Below are positions 1-7,903 of a stretch of 11,446 bases of DNA, piece after piece; the first letter of the stretch is position 1, and every line of letters begins with the position of its first letter. The position numbers and the translations under genes were made by a program. The DNA comes from Fulvivirga aurantia. GTDB taxonomy: Bacteria > Bacteroidota > Bacteroidia > Cytophagales > Cyclobacteriaceae. The notes beneath the pieces were generated by a model. It saw only the letters and a program-made list of their open reading frames with translations, was not told where the DNA came from and did not search any database. Where the stretch lies: the NCBI RefSeq assembly GCF_009711475.1, contig NZ_SMMD01000851.1:1-11446 (forward strand), given 5' to 3'.

Positions 1-1
1 T

Positions 2-31
2 GAGTATGTCGATTTTGAAGAAATCAAGTAA
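2..31 (+). CDS. 3' end of an unidentified upstream gene (partial)
   Basis: Reading from base 2, nine codons give EYVDFEEIK followed by TAA at 29-31. An intrinsic terminator follows at 55-94, as expected at the end of a transcription unit, and this supports the frame being real. The fragment is too short to identify a family. The other two frames cannot be excluded, so the call rests on the stop position and the terminator only. Confidence 0.45.
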   Translation, partial: EYVDFEEIK

Positions 32-54
32 ATAAGAGAATTAATTGCTATTTT

Positions 55-94
55 AAAGCCCCGCACCCAAAAGGTATGGGGCTTTTTATTTTTT
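55..94 (+). terminator. Rho-independent terminator ahead of dapF
   Basis: A perfect 8-bp stem pairs AAAGCCCC (55-62) with GGGGCTTT (78-85). The stem can extend inward with a few more pairs around an A-rich loop (68-72). A T-rich run broken by a single A follows (83-94). The T-tract lies on the + side only, so it should stop rightward transcription, most simply that of the gene ending at 31. It ends about six bases before the dapF ATG. Confidence 0.85.
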
Positions 95-100
95 AAAGTT

Positions 101-880
101 ATGACATTCGATTTTTATAAGTATCAGGCTACCGGCAATGATTTCATCATGGTAGACAATCGCAAAGGAGAATTTTCATTTTCAAACGAGCAAATATCAC
201 TACTATGTAATCGCAAATTTGGTATTGGTGCAGATGGCCTAATCCTCATTCAGCCCCACGATCATCTTGATTTCGAAATGGTTTATTACAATCCTGATGG
301 CAGTCAAAGCCTCTGTGGCAATGGCAGCCGTTGTGCTGTGAATTATGCACATTTCTTAGGCCTTATAGACAAAAAAACCACGTTTGAAGCCTATGATGGG
401 GAGCATACCGCTGAAATATTACCCAACAAATGGGTAAAGCTCAAAATGAAAGACGTACAAAATGTCAGGCTTATGGAGGATGGTATGTTTCTTGATACCG
501 GGTCACCACACTTAGTAAAGTTTGTGGTAAACCTAAAAAACTACAAAGTGTACGATGAAGGCAAGACAATTAGAAACGGAGGTCTGTTTAAGGCATCTGG
601 GGTAAATGTCAATTTTGTTGAAGTTTTGCCAGACAATGAGATTTTCGTAAGAACCTATGAGCGTGGCGTGGAAGACGAAACATTATCTTGTGGCACCGGA
701 GTGACAGCAGCAGCCATCGCAGCCAGTCAAAAAGGTTTGGAAAGCCCTGTCAGAGTGCAAACGCTAGGCGGAAATTTGGAAATTGAGTTTCGTAATTTTC
801 AAAATGACTCCTATTCTCAGGTAAACCTAATTGGCCCGGCCGAACAGGTTTTTAATGGTACATTTCATTTGCCTGAGTAA
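101..880 (+). CDS. dapF: Diaminopimelate epimerase
   Basis: DapF interconverts LL- and meso-diaminopimelate in the cytoplasm without a cofactor, feeding lysine and peptidoglycan synthesis. Both active-site cysteines are visible: Cys72 in NPDGSQSLCGNGSRC (residues 64-78) and Cys197 in DETLSCGTGVTAAA. The N-terminal signature YQATGNDFIMVD (8-19) is intact. The 259-residue length is slightly short of the roughly 270-280 common in the family but covers both half-domains. The ATG at 101 places the N-terminal motif correctly and no earlier start is needed. There is no clear Shine-Dalgarno site, which is usual in Bacteroidota. The start lies directly behind a terminator hairpin, so its promoter is not obvious: it may depend on readthrough or on a start site within the hairpin region. 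A candidate promoter after it suggests that it is not obligatorily co-transcribed with secA. Confidence 0.97.
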   Translation: MTFDFYKYQATGNDFIMVDNRKGEFSFSNEQISLLCNRKFGIGADGLILIQPHDHLDFEMVYYNPDGSQSLCGNGSRCAVNYAHFLGLIDKKTTFEAYDGEHTAEILPNKWVKLKMKDVQNVRLMEDGMFLDTGSPHLVKFVVNLKNYKVYDEGKTIRNGGLFKASGVNVNFVEVLPDNEIFVRTYERGVEDETLSCGTGVTAAAIAASQKGLESPVRVQTLGGNLEIEFRNFQNDSYSQVNLIGPAEQVFNGTFHLPE

Positions 881-912
881 TTGAAATAAGTAATAAAAAC
901 AGCGTAACTTTA
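881..912 (+). promoter_or_regulatory. Candidate Bacteroidota-type promoter for secA
   Basis: TTG at 881-883 is followed after 21 bases by TAACTTTA at 905-912, which matches the Bacteroidota -7 consensus TAnnTTTG in all but the last base. Transcription would start near 919, leaving a leader of about 20 bases before the secA ATG at 941. The elements are short and the sequence is AT-rich, so this is a candidate only. Confidence 0.4.
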
Positions 913-940
913 AGCCGCTAAAAAGAAACAAAGCAATAAT

Positions 941-3900
941 ATGTTAAAATTCATAGCAAAGATATTTGGTACAAAGTCAGAAAAAGACATTAAAGCCGTG
1001 ATGCCTCTTGTGGAGAAGATCAACGGTGAATATGCCAAATTAGCTACTATAAGTGACGATGAACTGAGGGGAAAAACCAACGCTGTTCAGCAAAAAATAA
1101 ATGACTACCTCAAAGATATAGATGCAAAAATTGAAGCGCTTCATCAAAAAATCGCTGACAATCCAGATTTGGATATTCACGATAAAGAAGAGGTTTTTGC
1201 TGAGATAGATAAACTCGAGGAAGATAGAAATACCGATCTCGAAAAGGTACTTATGGATGTGCTTCCTGAGGCTTTTGCAATTGTAAAAGATACAGCAAGA
1301 AGACTCAAAGAAAATGAAAAGCTGGAAGTAACCGCTACCATGCTTGACAAGACATTTGCCTCAGAGAAACCTCATGTAGAAATACAGGGTGACAAGGCCA
1401 TTTGGCACAACAAGTGGGATGCAGCAGGTACAGAAGTAACCTGGAATATGCTTCACTATGACGTACAGCTCATTGGTGGTATAGTACTTCATCAGGGTAA
1501 AATTGCCGAGATGGCTACTGGTGAGGGTAAGACCCTCGTTGCTACCTTGCCGGCTTTCCTTAATGCCTTGGCAAAAAGAGGTGTACACGTAGTTACAGTA
1601 AATGATTACCTGGCAAAGCGTGATAGTGAGTGGATGGCACCTATTTTCGAATTTCACGGCTTGCGAATAGATTGTATTGACAAGCACGAGCCAAACTCGG
1701 ATGCCAGACGCAATGCATATAATGCCGATATTACATACGGAACAAACAACGAATTCGGCTTTGACTACCTCAGAGATAATATGTCACGAGATCCTGAAGA
1801 ATTGGTACAGCGCAAGCACCATTTCGCCATGGTCGATGAGGTAGACTCAGTATTAATTGATGAAGCCAGAACTCCCCTTATTATCTCTGGTCCAATACCA
1901 AAAGGTGATGAGCATGAGTTTTATGACCTCAAGCCTAGAATTGCCAAATTAGTAGAGGCTCAAAAGAAAATATCTCAGCAATTCTTATCAGAAGCAAAAA
2001 AGCTGATATCAGATAGTAATGAAAAAGATGGCGGTCTTGCCCTCTTTAGAGCTTATAGAGCATTACCAAAGCATAAGCCACTCATTAAATACTTAAGTGA
2101 GACAGGTATGCGTCAAATCTTGCAGAAGACAGAAAACTTCTACCTGCAAGACAACCAAAAAATGATGCCTGAGGCTGATGAGCCTTTGTTTTTCACCATT
2201 GATGAAAAACAAAATAGCATAGAACTTACAGAAAAAGGTATTGACCTGATTACCGGTGAAGGTGAAGATTCAAACTTCTTTATCATGCCAGATATCGGTA
2301 TGGAGATCGCTCAACTTGAGAAAGATGAGGAGATGTCTGATGAAGATAAGGTGCAGAAGAAAGATGAAATCATCAGAGATTACTCTGTGAAATCACAACG
2401 TATACACTCTGTCAACCAGTTACTAAAAGCTTATACGCTCTTTGAAAAAGACACTGAGTACATCATTGTAGATGGAAAAGTAAAAATCGTAGATGAGCAA
2501 ACTGGTCGTGTGATGGAAGGCCGAAGATACTCTGACGGCTTACACCAGGCGATTGAAGCAAAAGAGAACGTAAAAGTTGAGGATGCTACGCAAACTTATG
2601 CTACCGTAACCTTGCAGAACTATTTCAGAATGTACCACAAACTGTCTGGTATGACAGGTACTGCAGAAACTGAAGCTGGTGAGTTCTGGGAAATCTACGA
2701 ATTAGATGTGGTTGTAATACCAACTAATAGACCAATTGCCAGAGATGACGACCAAGACATGGTGTATAAAACCATGAGAGAAAAGTTTAATGCGGTAGTT
2801 GAAGAGACTGTACGCTTAACTGAAGCTGGCAGACCAGTGCTAGTGGGTACTACATCCGTGGAGATATCAGAGGTATTGAGTCGAATGCTCAATATGCGTA
2901 AAATTAAACACCAGGTACTTAATGCTAAGCAACACCAGAGAGAAGCAGAAGTTGTAGCAGAAGCCGGTAAACCGGGTACTGTAACTATTGCTACCAACAT
3001 GGCTGGTCGTGGTACTGATATTAAGCTGACACCAGAATCTAAGGAAGCTGGTGGTTTGGCTATCATAGGTACGGAGCGCCATGAGTCAAGACGTGTTGAC
3101 AGGCAGCTTAGAGGTAGATCTGGCCGTCAGGGAGACCCAGGGTCATCACAGTTCTTTGTGTCTTTAGAAGACAACCTCATGCGTATGTTTATGCCTGAGC
3201 GCATCGCCAAAGTAATGGATAGACTTGGCCTTAAAGAAGGAGAAGTTATTTCTCACTCTATGGTGACGAAATCTATCGAGCGTGCGCAACGTAAAGTTGA
3301 AGAAAACAACTTTGGCATAAGAAAGAGACTTCTTGAGTATGATGACGTTATGAATTCTCAAAGAGAGGTTATTTACAAGAGAAGAAGAAACGCGCTTTAT
3401 GGTGAGAGACTTCAGCTAGATATCATGAACATGCTTTATGATACTTGTGAAGACATCACGCTCAATACAAAAGGCGCAGGTAATTACGAGAGCTTCAAAC
3501 TTACTGTGCTCGGAGTACTTGGCGTTGATTTTGATATTGAGAAAGAGGAGTTTGAGAAAATCCCTGAACAAGAGCTTACTGAAAAACTCTATAATCACGC
3601 ATATGAGCAGTACAAGAGAAAGAATCAGTCAATAGCAGAGAATTCTTTCCCTGTAATCAAAAATATTGAAGAGACTCGTGGCGCAACCATAGAAAACATT
3701 CTTGTACCATTTACCGATGGCCATAAACGTATAAATGTAGCGGCTAATCTTAAAAAATGTGTTGAAACTGAAAATCGCGAATTAGTTAAAGCGATGGAGA
3801 AGATGATCACGTTGGCCATCATAGATCAACTATGGAAAGATCACCTTCGTGAGATGGACGATCTTAAGCAGAGTGTTCAAAATGCTGTTTACGAACAAAA

Positions 3901-4285
3901 AGATCCATTATTGATCTATAAGTTTGAAGGATTTGAGTTGTTTAAGCGATTTATTGCTAAGGTAAATGAAGATACTATTTCATTCCTTATGAAAGCTGAG
4001 CTTCCGGTTCAGGAACCTGAACAAGTAAGAGAGGCTCGTACACATAAAAGACAACAGCTCAAGGAACAAAAAGATGAATCACGCTCTTTATTAAGCGGAG
4101 GAGGACAGCCACAAGCCAATAGACCTCCTGCCGAAAAGACAAAGCCGATTCAGGCAGACAATCTTCCTGGAAGAAACGACAAGGTTACAGTACAGTATCC
4201 TGATGGCAGCGTAAAGAAGGATGTGAAATTTAAGAAAGTAGAAGAAGACGTAAAATCTAATAAGTGTGTGCTTATTGAGGACTAA
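941..4285 (+). CDS. secA: Protein translocase subunit SecA, long Bacteroidota form
   Basis: SecA is the ATPase motor that drives unfolded preproteins through SecYEG. The Walker A motif ATGEGKT is at 192-198 (Lys197), the DEVD Walker B box at 299-302, and motif [12 protein letters not shown] at 722-731. The helical-wing and scaffold region follows, including [19 protein letters not shown]. At 1114 residues it is about 210 longer than E. coli SecA. Lys197 sits about 89 residues later than E. coli Lys108, because two helix-rich stretches (roughly 55-100 and 124-170) precede the motor. A further expansion lies after DEVD in the preprotein-crosslinking region. The C-terminus lacks the usual CxC/CC zinc motif: GRND (1077-1080) leads instead into a basic, strand-like tail ending KCVLIED. 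Insertions of this kind are known in Bacteroidota; the tail may also be lineage-typical. It heads a tight unit with the next two genes. Confidence 0.98.
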   Translation: MLKFIAKIFGTKSEKDIKAVMPLVEKINGEYAKLATISDDELRGKTNAVQQKINDYLKDIDAKIEALHQKIADNPDLDIHDKEEVFAEIDKLEEDRNTDLEKVLMDVLPEAFAIVKDTARRLKENEKLEVTATMLDKTFASEKPHVEIQGDKAIWHNKWDAAGTEVTWNMLHYDVQLIGGIVLHQGKIAEMATGEGKTLVATLPAFLNALAKRGVHVVTVNDYLAKRDSEWMAPIFEFHGLRIDCIDKHEPNSDARRNAYNADITYGTNNEFGFDYLRDNMSRDPEELVQRKHHFAMVDEVDSVLIDEARTPLIISGPIPKGDEHEFYDLKPRIAKLVEAQKKISQQFLSEAKKLISDSNEKDGGLALFRAYRALPKHKPLIKYLSETGMRQILQKTENFYLQDNQKMMPEADEPLFFTIDEKQNSIELTEKGIDLITGEGEDSNFFIMPDIGMEIAQLEKDEEMSDEDKVQKKDEIIRDYSVKSQRIHSVNQLLKAYTLFEKDTEYIIVDGKVKIVDEQTGRVMEGRRYSDGLHQAIEAKENVKVEDATQTYATVTLQNYFRMYHKLSGMTGTAETEAGEFWEIYELDVVVIPTNRPIARDDDQDMVYKTMREKFNAVVEETVRLTEAGRPVLVGTTSVEISEVLSRMLNMRKIKHQVLNAKQHQREAEVVAEAGKPGTVTIATNMAGRGTDIKLTPESKEAGGLAIIGTERHESRRVDRQLRGRSGRQGDPGSSQFFVSLEDNLMRMFMPERIAKVMDRLGLKEGEVISHSMVTKSIERAQRKVEENNFGIRKRLLEYDDVMNSQREVIYKRRRNALYGERLQLDIMNMLYDTCEDITLNTKGAGNYESFKLTVLGVLGVDFDIEKEEFEKIPEQELTEKLYNHAYEQYKRKNQSIAENSFPVIKNIEETRGATIENILVPFTDGHKRINVAANLKKCVETENRELVKAMEKMITLAIIDQLWKDHLREMDDLKQSVQNAVYEQKDPLLIYKFEGFELFKRFIAKVNEDTISFLMKAELPVQEPEQVREARTHKRQQLKEQKDESRSLLSGGGQPQANRPPAEKTKPIQADNLPGRNDKVTVQYPDGSVKKDVKFKKVEEDVKSNKCVLIED

Positions 4286-4288
4286 CTA

Positions 4289-4798
4289 ATGAAAAACCTA
4301 ACCTACATTTTAGTTGTCGCGCTTTTGGCTATGGGTTGTTCTCAAAGCACTATTCCCAGTGCTTCTGATGAAAGTTATAAAGAAGATTTAGAGCCGCTAA
4401 GGCCTAAAATTCTTGCTATTGATGACAGCATGTCTTTTACAATCGACTCAGCTGTAATCAAGAAAGATTACTCATCTATAGAGCCTACTTATGATGTTAC
4501 TGCAAATCTCAATGCAGTGCTAGACAGCATTGTAAGCCTAAGGTCCAACGTTAATTATGTAGACGGTTTTACCATTTTGGTATATTCTGGAACCGACAGT
4601 GAGAAAGCCAGATTAGCAAAAGGCAAGGTCTTTACCATATTGCACGAATCGCGACCTATTTTAAAGTTTGATGAACCAAATTTTAGAGTAAAAGTAGGCA
4701 AATACTACAGCAGACTTGAGGCTCAACGCGATTATGCGGCTATAAAAAAAGAATTTACTAAAGCGATCATTATCCCGGAAAAAATATACATCAACTAA
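4289..4798 (+). CDS. Lipoprotein with a SPOR-like domain
   Basis: A short signal peptide ends in a lipobox, LLAMGC, with Cys17 the predicted lipidated residue, so the product should be membrane-anchored on the envelope side. No acidic cluster follows the cysteine, which gives no sign of the Bacteroidota surface-export signal. Residues 18-90 are a polar, probably helical linker. Residues 93-168 look like a SPOR fold: GFTILVYSGTDSEKARLAKG, then FRVKVGKYYSRLEAQRD and a final I-I-I-P-E-K-I-Y strand. SPOR domains typically bind peptidoglycan stripped of stem peptides, often at division sites; that role is inferred here. The ATG lies 3 bp after the secA stop, and the gene's own TAA overlaps the next start, so all three genes probably share a transcript. 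A short envelope lipoprotein of unknown specific function is the safe reading. Confidence 0.8.
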   Translation: MKNLTYILVVALLAMGCSQSTIPSASDESYKEDLEPLRPKILAIDDSMSFTIDSAVIKKDYSSIEPTYDVTANLNAVLDSIVSLRSNVNYVDGFTILVYSGTDSEKARLAKGKVFTILHESRPILKFDEPNFRVKVGKYYSRLEAQRDYAAIKKEFTKAIIIPEKIYIN

Positions 4799-5988
4799 TG
4801 GTATCAAAGGAGAAAATAAAGTCACTGGCTAAAGATAATCTCCAGAAAGTAATTGATATCAGGCGACATTTACATGCTAACCCTGAGCTTTCCTACAAGG
4901 AGTTTAATACTGCACGTTACGTGGCAGAGCAGCTCAGGGAGATTGGCCTTTCACCAAAAGAAGGTGTCGCTAACACAGGTTTAACCGCACTGATAGAAGG
5001 TAAAAATCCTTCAAAAAAAACTATTGCTCTTCGTGCGGATATGGACGCACTGCCAATTGTTGAAGCTAATGATGTGCCATATAAGTCAAAAAATGAAGGT
5101 GTAATGCATGCGTGTGGTCACGATGCGCACACAGCTTCATTACTTGGTGCAACCAGAATTCTCAATGAGGTAAAAGATCAGTTTGAGGGTACAATCAAAC
5201 TTATTTTTCAGCCTGGTGAGGAAAAAAATCCTGGCGGTGCTTCTTTAATGATCAAGGATGGAGCACTTAAAGATCCTGCGCCCAGCAATATTCATGGACA
5301 ACATGTAATGCCATTAATCCCCGTTGGAAAGGTTGGTTTTAAATCAGGTATGTATATGGCCAGTGCCGATGAAATCTATCTTACGATCAAGGGTAAGGGC
5401 GGTCATGGAGCAATTCCAGAGCTGTTGACAGACACTGTGCTTATTACTTCACATATCATAGTTGCTCTTCAGCAGATAATTAGCAGAAATGCCAGTCCTA
5501 AAACACCAACTGTACTTTCTTTTGGGGATGTACATGCTCATGGAGCTACGAATATAATCCCTGATGAAGTGAAGGTTGCCGGCACTTTTCGCGCTATGGA
5601 TGAAGAATGGCGAGCTCGGGCTCATGGTTTAATTACCAAAATGGCTCAATCAATTGCAGAGGGCATGGGCGCTGAATGTGAGGTAAATATCTCAAAAGGT
5701 TACCCTTACCTAGAAAATGATCCTGAGTTGACTGAATCATCACGATTAGCTGCTGAGGACTATATGGGCAAAGAAAATGTAGTTGATTTACCGATATGGA
5801 TGGGAGCAGAAGATTTTTCTTATTATTCACACGAAATACCCGCTTGTTTTTACAGATTAGGTACACGTAATGAGGAAAAAGGGATCACTTCGTATGTGCA
5901 TACCCCTACTTTTGACATCGATGAAAGTGCGCTGGAAATAGGTGCGGGTTTGATGGCTTGGTTGGCCTTGAATCAGCTTAAAGGCTAA
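4798..5988 (+). CDS. M20 family metallo-amidohydrolase (N-acyl amino acid/hippurate hydrolase type)
   Basis: This belongs to the M20D group of dinuclear metal hydrolases, which release amino acids from N-acyl or related amide conjugates. The metal and catalytic set is visible. MHACGHDAH (103-111) contributes Cys106 and His108, and FQPGEE ends in Glu141 (likely general base) and Glu142. His169 lies in GQHVMPLIPVG, and His368 in SYVHTPTFDIDE. The dimerisation-domain glycine motif KGGHGAIPE and the late MGAEDFSYY motif are also present. The length of 396 residues is normal, and there is no signal peptide, so it should be cytoplasmic. Its ATG shares the A of the preceding TAA (TAATG), implying translational coupling to the lipoprotein. 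The true substrate cannot be read from sequence; IAA-amino acid or N-acetyl-amino acid hydrolase names are annotation conventions. It ends overlapping the convergent symporter gene. Confidence 0.92.
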   Translation: MVSKEKIKSLAKDNLQKVIDIRRHLHANPELSYKEFNTARYVAEQLREIGLSPKEGVANTGLTALIEGKNPSKKTIALRADMDALPIVEANDVPYKSKNEGVMHACGHDAHTASLLGATRILNEVKDQFEGTIKLIFQPGEEKNPGGASLMIKDGALKDPAPSNIHGQHVMPLIPVGKVGFKSGMYMASADEIYLTIKGKGGHGAIPELLTDTVLITSHIIVALQQIISRNASPKTPTVLSFGDVHAHGATNIIPDEVKVAGTFRAMDEEWRARAHGLITKMAQSIAEGMGAECEVNISKGYPYLENDPELTESSRLAAEDYMGKENVVDLPIWMGAEDFSYYSHEIPACFYRLGTRNEEKGITSYVHTPTFDIDESALEIGAGLMAWLALNQLKG

Positions 5989-7682
5989 GCCTCTTCATCC
6001 TTCATACCATCACCAATAATTCCTTCAGTAACATTGATAATGTGATCGCCAATGCGCTCGTAGCCGTTGTATAAATCTCTATAAATAATACCTGCTCTCA
6101 CATCATAACCTTTCTCTTCAATACTCTTCATATGACCTTTTCTCATATGCTTCACTTCAAGGTTAATGGCGTCTTCCATAGCGCGCGCTTCCTGAATAGT
6201 TACTTTAGATGCTTCGGTTGACAAGTTCTGTATCATTACATCAACCGCATTATCAACTCTCCCAGCCAACTTATTGAGATTATCTCGCTGATCCTGATTG
6301 AGGTTGATCTTATTTTTATGCATGCGCTCTATATCTTTTGACATTCTCAAAATGATATCTGCCACACGCTCCAGATCTGTCGCAATACTTAACAAACCTC
6401 TTATTTCAAGAGACCCCTTTAAGCTCACGCCATTTTCAGAAATTTTTACAAGGAAATCGTTGATCTGCTCTTCCAGATCATCTGTAAAGTCTTCTACTTT
6501 TTGAATCTTCATCGAAAGCTTTCCTCTCCGCTTATTTTTTTGCTCGTTAGAAAGCTCCATAAACCACTTCAGCATCTTTTTGGTCATCTGTCCAAACTTG
6601 ATAACCTCTTTTGACGCTTCCGCTAATGACATTTCTGAAGGAGTAAATACTCCTTTGTTGATAAACTCAAGTCTGTACTCCTCATCTTCTTCTCCCTTAG
6701 ATTTTACAGAATTTCTAGCCAGCTTCACTAAATGTGGCACAAATCCGATAAGAAGAAGTACATTCAGAAGGTTGAATGCTGTGTGAAATGCCGCTAAAGC
6801 AAATTGGTTCTCTACTCCTATTTCAGAAACAGGAACTACGCTATCCAAAAACCAATTTAGTCCATCAAGGAACCATGGCATAATAATAATCATCCAGGTG
6901 ACACCAATGAGATTAAATAATGAGTGAATTCTGGCAGATCTCTTTGCATGTACGTTGGCTACAAGAGAAGCCAACTCAGCAGTTATAGTTGTACCTATAT
7001 TCTCCCCTAAGATCATGGCTGCAGCTATGTCTAAAGGTAGTCCTTGCGTAGTAAGTACGATAGTAAGCGTCATAGCAGCACTACTAGACTGCACCACCAC
7101 GGTAAGGATGGTACCTACTAATACAAATAGCATTCTTGTTAAAATGCCAGGGTCTGCAAACTCAGTTAAAAACGAAAGGATTTCAGGATTGCTTTTTATA
7201 TCAGGCACAGCCTCTTTTAGCTCACCTAAGCCCATAAATAACAGCGCAAATCCTATGAGCACTTCACCCCATTTCTTTACTCTATCACTTGAGAAAAACA
7301 ACATTGGAAAACCAATGGCGATTATAGGAAGTGCGTAGTTGGCTATTTTAATTTTAAACCCGATTAAAGAAACCAACCAACCAGTTATTGTTGTACCAAT
7401 ATTTGCCCCCATCATCACACCTGCCGATTCAACCAGCGAAATAAGCCCAGCGTTTACAAAGCTTACAGTCATCACTGTGGTGGCAGAAGAAGATTGGAGA
7501 AGACCAGTTATTAAAAAGCCTGTAAGCACACCCGTGTATCTATTGGTAGTCATCGTACCCAGCACCCTTCTCATTTGAGATCCGGCAACTAACTGTAGCG
7601 ACTCACTCATTATCTTCATCCCGAAGATAAAGAAGCCCAGCGCTCCGATTATTCTGATTAAGTCAAGTATGCCAAAATCCAT
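5985..7682 (-). CDS. Na+/phosphate cotransporter with C-terminal PhoU-like domain (NptA type)
   Basis: This is a sodium-dependent phosphate symporter of the bacterial PNaS family in the inner membrane. The two inverted Na_Pi_cotrans repeats are clear. Repeat one has LLQSSSATT with Q63-S66, followed by GANIGTT (92-98). Repeat two has VVQSSSAAM with Q198-S201, followed by GENIGTT (226-232). The QSSS motifs line the substrate and sodium site in this family. Hydrophobic segments continue to about residue 325. Residues from about 345 to 555 are soluble, charged and helical, resembling PhoU, which could sense or limit phosphate uptake. At 565 residues it is full length. The ATG at 7680-7682 directly precedes the first membrane helix. 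The gene is divergent from a core-only paralog at 7904, and its stop overlaps that of the amidohydrolase on the other strand. Confidence 0.93.
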   Translation of the reverse strand: MDFGILDLIRIIGALGFFIFGMKIMSESLQLVAGSQMRRVLGTMTTNRYTGVLTGFLITGLLQSSSATTVMTVSFVNAGLISLVESAGVMMGANIGTTITGWLVSLIGFKIKIANYALPIIAIGFPMLFFSSDRVKKWGEVLIGFALLFMGLGELKEAVPDIKSNPEILSFLTEFADPGILTRMLFVLVGTILTVVVQSSSAAMTLTIVLTTQGLPLDIAAAMILGENIGTTITAELASLVANVHAKRSARIHSLFNLIGVTWMIIIMPWFLDGLNWFLDSVVPVSEIGVENQFALAAFHTAFNLLNVLLLIGFVPHLVKLARNSVKSKGEEDEEYRLEFINKGVFTPSEMSLAEASKEVIKFGQMTKKMLKWFMELSNEQKNKRRGKLSMKIQKVEDFTDDLEEQINDFLVKISENGVSLKGSLEIRGLLSIATDLERVADIILRMSKDIERMHKNKINLNQDQRDNLNKLAGRVDNAVDVMIQNLSTEASKVTIQEARAMEDAINLEVKHMRKGHMKSIEEKGYDVRAGIIYRDLYNGYERIGDHIINVTEGIIGDGMKDEEA

Positions 7683-7705
7683 AGTTGTCCATTTTAAAAG
7701 GTTTG

Positions 7706-7713
7706 CAAAAATA
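7706..7713 (-). promoter_or_regulatory. Candidate -7 element for the PhoU-domain symporter
   Basis: Read on the minus strand the bases give TATTTTTG, a full match to TAnnTTTG. Transcription would begin near 7699 and leave a leader of about 17 bases before the ATG at 7682. No convincing TTTG-like -33 element lies at the right distance upstream, so the promoter may need an activator, perhaps one bound at the repeats at 7727-7767. Confidence 0.4.
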
Positions 7714-7726
7714 CTAAGGCGGGTAG

Positions 7727-7767
7727 TTAAGGTTTTATTACGCTCATTAAGTAATTGTTAAGTATTG
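7727..7767. repeat. Phased TTAAG repeats, Pho-box-like
   Basis: TTAAGTAATTG (7747-7757) is followed immediately by TTAAGTATTG (7758-7767), an 11-bp period. TTAAG (7727-7731) and TTACG (7738-7742), also 11 bp apart, lie just before, so the four units start at 7727, 7738, 7747 and 7758. Roughly one-turn-spaced direct repeats upstream of a phosphate transporter are the layout bound by PhoB/PhoP regulators in other bacteria. The tandem part sits about 48-68 bases upstream of the likely minus-strand start site. The regulator is an inference. Confidence 0.45.
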
Positions 7768-7867
7768 ATGCAAAATCAAAACATGCCGCGAATCTAACCA
7801 TTTCACTCCTAAATAAGTTTAACAATTCGATAATATTGGCTTAGACAAGTTTAACTTAGTTAATTTA

Positions 7868-7875
7868 TACTTTTG
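7868..7875 (+). promoter_or_regulatory. Candidate -7 element for the core-only symporter
   Basis: TACTTTTG matches the Bacteroidota consensus TAnnTTTG fully. A start near 7881 would give a leader of about 22 bases before the GTG at 7904, and this agreement supports that start. TTAG at 7841-7844, 23 bases upstream, is at best a weak -33 element. Confidence 0.5.
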
Positions 7876-7903
7876 CGGCTTCATTTGGGCATCTCGTATT
7901 TTA

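Larger units (their letters stand above)
7683..7903. promoter_or_regulatory. Divergent promoter region between two phosphate symporters
   Basis: This 221-bp AT-rich spacer separates two divergent starts and must carry promoters for both. I see one candidate -7 box per direction (7706-7713 on the minus strand, 7868-7875 on the plus strand), a tandem TTAAG repeat block in the left half (7727-7767), and two copies of AAGTTTAAC (7815-7823 and 7847-7855) in the right half. No small ORF or hairpin terminator is evident. Confidence 0.7.

Noticed and set aside
1361..3822. Several open frames of 60-127 codons antisense or out of frame within secA
   Set aside because: They lie wholly inside a strongly conserved coding region, lack recognisable domains and differ in composition from real proteins here; they are frame shadows.
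5633..5866. 77-codon minus-strand open frame within the amidohydrolase gene
   Set aside because: It is antisense to conserved M20 catalytic-domain sequence and shows no independent features.
6298..7578. Open frames on the plus strand opposite the PhoU-domain symporter
   Set aside because: Their translations are serine- and threonine-rich mirror images of membrane helices with no family features.
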